Origin: Thermococcus sp.
Lineage (GTDB): Archaea > Methanobacteriota_B > Thermococci > Thermococcales > Thermococcaceae
Length of the DNA: 25,697 bases
NCBI GenBank assembly: GCA_027035445.1
Contig: JALVUT010000356.1
Span: forward strand, 1-25,697
Direction of reading: 5' to 3'
A model generated the notes under the pieces. That model was not told the DNA's origin. It made no database searches and worked only from the letters and a program-made list of their open reading frames with translations. Each line of letters opens with the position of its first letter. Within the stretch, counting starts at the first letter, position 1. Below are positions 22,807 to 25,697 of the stretch, piece by piece. The translations under genes were made by a program, and so were the position numbers.

Positions 22807-23712
22807 ATGAGCATCATTCCCATAGCCTCCGAGAGTCTGGGAGTGAGGAGTCTGGCGGTTTTCATACGGGTAGGCGGAAAGGGAATCCTCATAGACCCTG
22901 GCGTGGCATTGGGGCCCAAACGCTATTCCCTGCCCCCTGCAAGAGCGGAGCTTGAAGCCCTCCAGCAGATGAGGGAGAAAATCCAGGCCTACGCTGAAAA
23001 ATCCCACATAATAACGATTTCTCACTATCACTACGACCACCACACGCCTTTCTTTGAAAGGCTCTACGAGAGCTCCAGCAGGGATCGTGCAAAAGAAATC
23101 TACGCCGGAAAGGTCCTCCTCATCAAGCACCCGAAGGAGAACATAAATTTCAGCCAGAGAAAGAGAGCATGGGCATTCCTTAAGAATGCTGAGCCGATAG
23201 CGGAGAAAATCGAATACGCCGATGGCAGATTCTTTGACTTCGGCGACTTCATAGTGGAGTTCTCTCCCGCCCTTCCTCACGGAAGGGAAGGCTCGAAGCT
23301 CGGCTTTGTAATCATGACGATGATAGATGACGGCACTAAAAGAATAATCCACGCAAGCGACACCCAGTTTCTAAATAAAGCCTCAGCTGAATGGATAATC
23401 GAGCAGGTTCCGGATTTGGTAATAGGCGACGGCCCTCCCACGTATCTTGAGGGCTACCGCGTTAAGGATGCATGGAAAACTGGACTGGGCAACCTCAACA
23501 GGATTATCAGAGAAACAGACGCTCAGATAGTCCTCGACCACCATCTGATCAGGGACAAACGCTATCCCAAATTCTTCGAGGAGCTTGAAAAGGAGCCCCT
23601 GACGTTTGCACGCTTTCTGAAAAAAGAGGACAGGCCGCTTGAGGCCTACAGGAGGGAGCTCCACAAAATCGAGAGGGGAGAGGAAGCCGAGATGCCCTTT
23701 GAACTACGTTGA
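22807..23712 (+). CDS. UPF0282-family metallo-beta-lactamase-fold hydrolase
   Basis: A 301-residue archaeal protein of the UPF0282 family with an MBL fold. The metal motif is ISHYHYDHHTPFF (H-x-H-x-D-H-H), preceded by the typical start of the fold (SLAVFIRVGGKGILIDPGVA). Later metal or active-site elements are ALPHGREGSKLGFV, HASDTQFLN and VIGDGPPTYLEGYR, and a C-terminal VLDHHLIRDKRYP. It is a predicted cytoplasmic hydrolase; the substrate is unknown to me, though the fold includes RNases and phosphodiesterases. ATG 22807 follows GGTGATAAA. It lies just outside the right repeat copy, and its stop overlaps the convergent SDR gene by nine bases. Confidence 0.9.
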   Translation: MSIIPIASESLGVRSLAVFIRVGGKGILIDPGVALGPKRYSLPPARAELEALQQMREKIQAYAEKSHIITISHYHYDHHTPFFERLYESSSRDRAKEIYAGKVLLIKHPKENINFSQRKRAWAFLKNAEPIAEKIEYADGRFFDFGDFIVEFSPALPHGREGSKLGFVIMTMIDDGTKRIIHASDTQFLNKASAEWIIEQVPDLVIGDGPPTYLEGYRVKDAWKTGLGNLNRIIRETDAQIVLDHHLIRDKRYPKFFEELEKEPLTFARFLKKEDRPLEAYRRELHKIERGEEAEMPFELR

Positions 23713-24495
23713 GAGAAAACCGCCATCAACAGGAATTATGGCCCCGTTAACGTAGCTGGCCATGTCGCTGGCAAGGAAGAGCATGACACGGGCCACTTCA
23801 TCCGGCTTTCCAAAGCGCCCCATGGGAAGCCTCGCATTGAAGTGGAAGGAGATGCCCATCTTTTCGGTGTCGAACTTCATTATCGCCTCCTTCTTGAGCT
23901 TCTTCACGCCTTCCGTCTCTATGCCTCCCGGCACGACGACATTGGCCCTTATCTTCCTTCCATACTCCCTCGCTATCGCCCTCGTGAGTGCAACGACGCC
24001 GAGCTTCGCTGCATCATAATGGACTAAGCCCTTCGCGAAGGGCAGGAAGGCCTCTATTGAGCTAACGTTTATGATGACACCACCCTTATCCTTCCTCCTC
24101 TCAACGAAGTGCTGGCACATCCAGAAGACAGAGTGGAGGTTTATCGCCATGGTCTTCCCGTAGAAGCTTTCATTAACCTCTGTGAAGCCCTTAAACCAGT
24201 AGACGCCGGCGTTGTTGACGAGTATATCCGGCTCCCTGTTTTTCAGCCCCTCCCAGAGGGCGTCTATCTCGGCCTTCCGCGAGATGTCAACGCGGTGAAC
24301 GTTGGCCTCAACTTCAAACTTCTCTGCAAGCCTCTTCGTTTCCATGAGGCCGGACTCGTTGATATCCACCAACTCCAAATCCGCCCCCGCCTCGGCGAAG
24401 CGTAAAGCTGTCGCCCTTCCTATTCCCGAAGCAGCGCCTGTTATAAGGGCTCTCCTCCCCCGAAGGGATATGAGCTCGCTAATATTTTTCCTCAT
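23704..24495 (-). CDS. SDR-family oxidoreductase (FabG-like)
   Basis: A 263-residue short-chain dehydrogenase/reductase. The Rossmann motif is ALITGAASGIGRATALRFAE (residues 16-35) and the acidic LELVDINESG at the end of the second strand suggests NAD(H) preference. NNAGVYWF comes next, and the catalytic set is Ser in INVSSIEAF with HYDAAK (Tyr and Lys). The C-terminal ARLPMGRFGKPDEVARVMLF, then SYVNGAIIPVDGGF, is classic for FabG/glucose dehydrogenase-like enzymes. The substrate cannot be told from the sequence. ATG 24495 follows GGGGGTGAAAAG. It converges on the metallo-hydrolase gene with overlapping stops. Confidence 0.9.
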   Translation of the reverse strand: MRKNISELISLRGRRALITGAASGIGRATALRFAEAGADLELVDINESGLMETKRLAEKFEVEANVHRVDISRKAEIDALWEGLKNREPDILVNNAGVYWFKGFTEVNESFYGKTMAINLHSVFWMCQHFVERRKDKGGVIINVSSIEAFLPFAKGLVHYDAAKLGVVALTRAIAREYGRKIRANVVVPGGIETEGVKKLKKEAIMKFDTEKMGISFHFNARLPMGRFGKPDEVARVMLFLASDMASYVNGAIIPVDGGFLST

Positions 24496-24796
24496 CTTTT
24501 CACCCCCTTAAGAACCTCAAGACCATCCCCCTGCTCCCCTGTTGAAAGGGCCGGAGGAAAGAGTAAAGAATCAAACCTTCTACAACCACCCCAATTTCCC
24601 CTCACATCCATGCTTGCGCCTTAATACACCGTTCTCAGAAGGCGCATCCTGCAGGTGTGGCGCCCCTCTTTAAGTTGCACCCAATGCAGATTCCCAGTGA
24701 CTCCTGTTAATCAGGTTGGTTTTTGAATATTATAGGCCTTTCCCCAGAAGTCACATGAACGTTACATTCCGAACATGAGTCGCTGGGGAGCCGATT
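24496..24796. other. 300-bp region without a recognisable gene
   Basis: It holds the SDR ribosome-binding site at its left end and little else. A weak stem GGCGC/GCGCC with a 14-base loop is visible at about 24640-24664. Neither strand shows an open frame with a ribosome-binding site. Short cysteine-containing frames on both strands could be fragments of a lost gene but cannot be assigned. Confidence 0.35.
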
Positions 24797-25546
24797 TTAC
24801 CCCCTCTTCACAAGTAGGAGCGACACTTCCTTTCCTTCCTCAGTACCTTTCTTAAAGAATCCGAAGTGCACCGTATACAGGTTCCCCTGCACCCTGCAGA
24901 GCCGGTCTTTCCCACTATTAATGAGGAGGAGATAGTCGCCCGCCCTGAGGTAGGGTATGATAAGGGTGGAAAGTTCAGTGAAACTCGCCTTACAGGTCTC
25001 GTTCCCGATCCCCACCACGTAAGTGCTGTAGGGTATCCCGGTGTAGGTCGCCGTTCCTCTCGTCCAATTGGAGGGGATTAACCTGACCGTTACATCGTTC
25101 ACCCTGAGGATATCAGGTGAGAACTTTACGTCCCCCTCACAGTGGGGGTCATTGTAGTCATAGACAGAGAGGACAACGTAATTGTAGGTCGCGTTGCCAA
25201 CCCGGATTGTCGTTTCATTTATAACCGTGGAATTGCTGAGAAATAAGCGGGAAATGTTAGACAACGACTTTAAGACGTTCTCATTCTCCTTTTTGGATGC
25301 TGCGACACGATAAAGGGCCTTGGCCTCTTCGAGTTCGCCCTTCATGAGATCCACGGCGAGCCTGTAGGCGGGATCTTTGGGCGTTACATTGTGTGCATTG
25401 TTAACGAGAGTCAGGTTTTCCCCAGCTGGACATGCAACGGGCTTCAGCGGGATGCTCGGGGTACTCTTATGGCCGTGAGCACCTATGCAACCGGCCGCAA
25501 ATACCATCACTATTAGGAGGAGAGGGCGAAGTTTTCGGGGGAGCAT
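24797..25546 (-). CDS. Predicted lipoprotein of unknown function
   Basis: A 249-residue secreted lipoprotein. The N terminus MLPRKLRPLLLIVMVFAAGC has a basic n-region, a hydrophobic core and a lipobox (FAAGC, Cys20), so it should be anchored on the outer face of the membrane. The mature part begins with a low-complexity linker (HGHKSTPSIPLKP) and then has helical (VDLMKGELEEAKALYRVAAS) and strand-rich regions with many N-x-S/T sites. It has five further cysteines, among them ACPAG, PHCEG, NETCK and RLCRV, perhaps disulfide-bonded. I do not recognise the family. ATG 25546 follows GGTGATCGC; an upstream in-frame start at 25603 would bury the signal peptide. Confidence 0.75.
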   Translation of the reverse strand: MLPRKLRPLLLIVMVFAAGCIGAHGHKSTPSIPLKPVACPAGENLTLVNNAHNVTPKDPAYRLAVDLMKGELEEAKALYRVAASKKENENVLKSLSNISRLFLSNSTVINETTIRVGNATYNYVVLSVYDYNDPHCEGDVKFSPDILRVNDVTVRLIPSNWTRGTATYTGIPYSTYVVGIGNETCKASFTELSTLIIPYLRAGDYLLLINSGKDRLCRVQGNLYTVHFGFFKKGTEEGKEVSLLLVKRG

Positions 25547-25550
25547 GCGA

Positions 25551-25628
25551 TCACCAGAGCTCGTAGTTTCCGGATAGTGATGAGTTATTTGCACATCCAC
25601 CATTACCCCCAGGATTTATCAACACCAT
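25551..25628 (-). CDS. Possible 25-codon leader ORF upstream of the lipoprotein gene
   Basis: The minus strand has ATG at 25628 with a good ribosome-binding site (AAGGTGGT), about 25-45 bases downstream of a TATA-like TTTAAATATAAC (about 25672-25683). The frame runs 25 codons (MVLINPGGNGG...) and its TGA (25551-25553) overlaps the GGTGAT ribosome-binding site of the lipoprotein gene. The peptide is Gly/Asn/Ser-rich and unrecognised. It could be a translated leader that affects lipoprotein expression, or chance. Confidence 0.35.
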   Translation of the reverse strand: MVLINPGGNGGCANNSSLSGNYELW

Positions 25629-25697
25629 GTAACCACCTTCGTGTCTTTGATTTACTTTTAGTTTAGGTTTTGTTATATTTAAACATCCCGGCTCGTG

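Noticed and set aside
24600..24720. Cysteine-containing short frames suggesting a zinc-ribbon transposase fragment
   Set aside because: The CxC and HxC patterns are too short and interrupted by stops. No flanking transposase sequence supports them.

Overview
The window is chromosomal DNA from a hyperthermophilic archaeon of the order Thermococcales, most likely a Thermococcus. The gene families point there (archaeal phosphopantothenate synthetase, UPF0282 metallo-hydrolase, NfnSL-type ferredoxin:NADP oxidoreductase, CO dehydrogenase linked to an energy-converting hydrogenase and an Mrp antiporter). So do the control signals: GGTGAT/GAGGTG ribosome-binding sites, AAA-rich BRE plus TTTATA-type TATA boxes, and T-tract terminators. 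The species is not assigned.

Layout. Positions 1-3.9 kb hold the tail of an unidentified gene, CoA-biosynthesis 4-phosphopantoate--beta-alanine ligase (-), an NfnS/NfnL pair (+) with an unusual NAD-site sequence in the small subunit, and an unrecognised 156-aa protein (-). Positions 3.9-5.3 kb contain no intact gene that I can support; they hold short repeats and decayed gene remnants, including the C-terminal half of an archaeal AAA ATPase. Positions 5.3-20.5 kb are one minus-strand block. Read in the direction of transcription it is corQ-corR (CO-responsive regulator pair), cooF, cooS, cooC, two tandem CooT-like genes, a five-gene membrane [NiFe] hydrogenase (antiporter-like subunit, NuoH-like, NuoC-NuoD fusion, NuoI-like, NuoB-like), and a seven-gene Mrp/Mnh-type antiporter module (F, G, MbhD-like, MbhE/B-like, C, E, D), ending at a T-rich terminator. 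Positions 20.6-22.3 kb carry a divergent AbiEi/AbiEii toxin-antitoxin pair, followed by an orphan antitoxin-like coiled-coil gene. The rest is a UPF0282 metallo-hydrolase (+), an SDR oxidoreductase (-), 300 bp without a recognisable gene, and a lipoprotein gene (-) preceded by a possible 25-codon leader ORF.

How it works together. CooS oxidises CO to CO2 and CooF takes the electrons. The hydrogenase reduces protons to H2 and is thought to pump ions. The Mnh module exchanges the proton gradient for a sodium gradient that drives ATP synthesis. CooC and the CooT proteins are expected to supply nickel for the C-cluster. This matches the codh-mch-mnh3 arrangement described for Thermococcus onnurineus NA1, where CorQ/CorR act as the CO-responsive regulator. 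The core system is therefore known.

The less explained parts are these: a 21-bp perfect direct repeat flanking the CODH block plus toxin-antitoxin genes (about 18.8 kb), which suggests an island; an 8-bp inverted repeat in the cooF promoter that could be the CorR operator; the radical-SAM-like plus LysR-like fusion in CorR; the CooT duplication; and the atypical NfnS.
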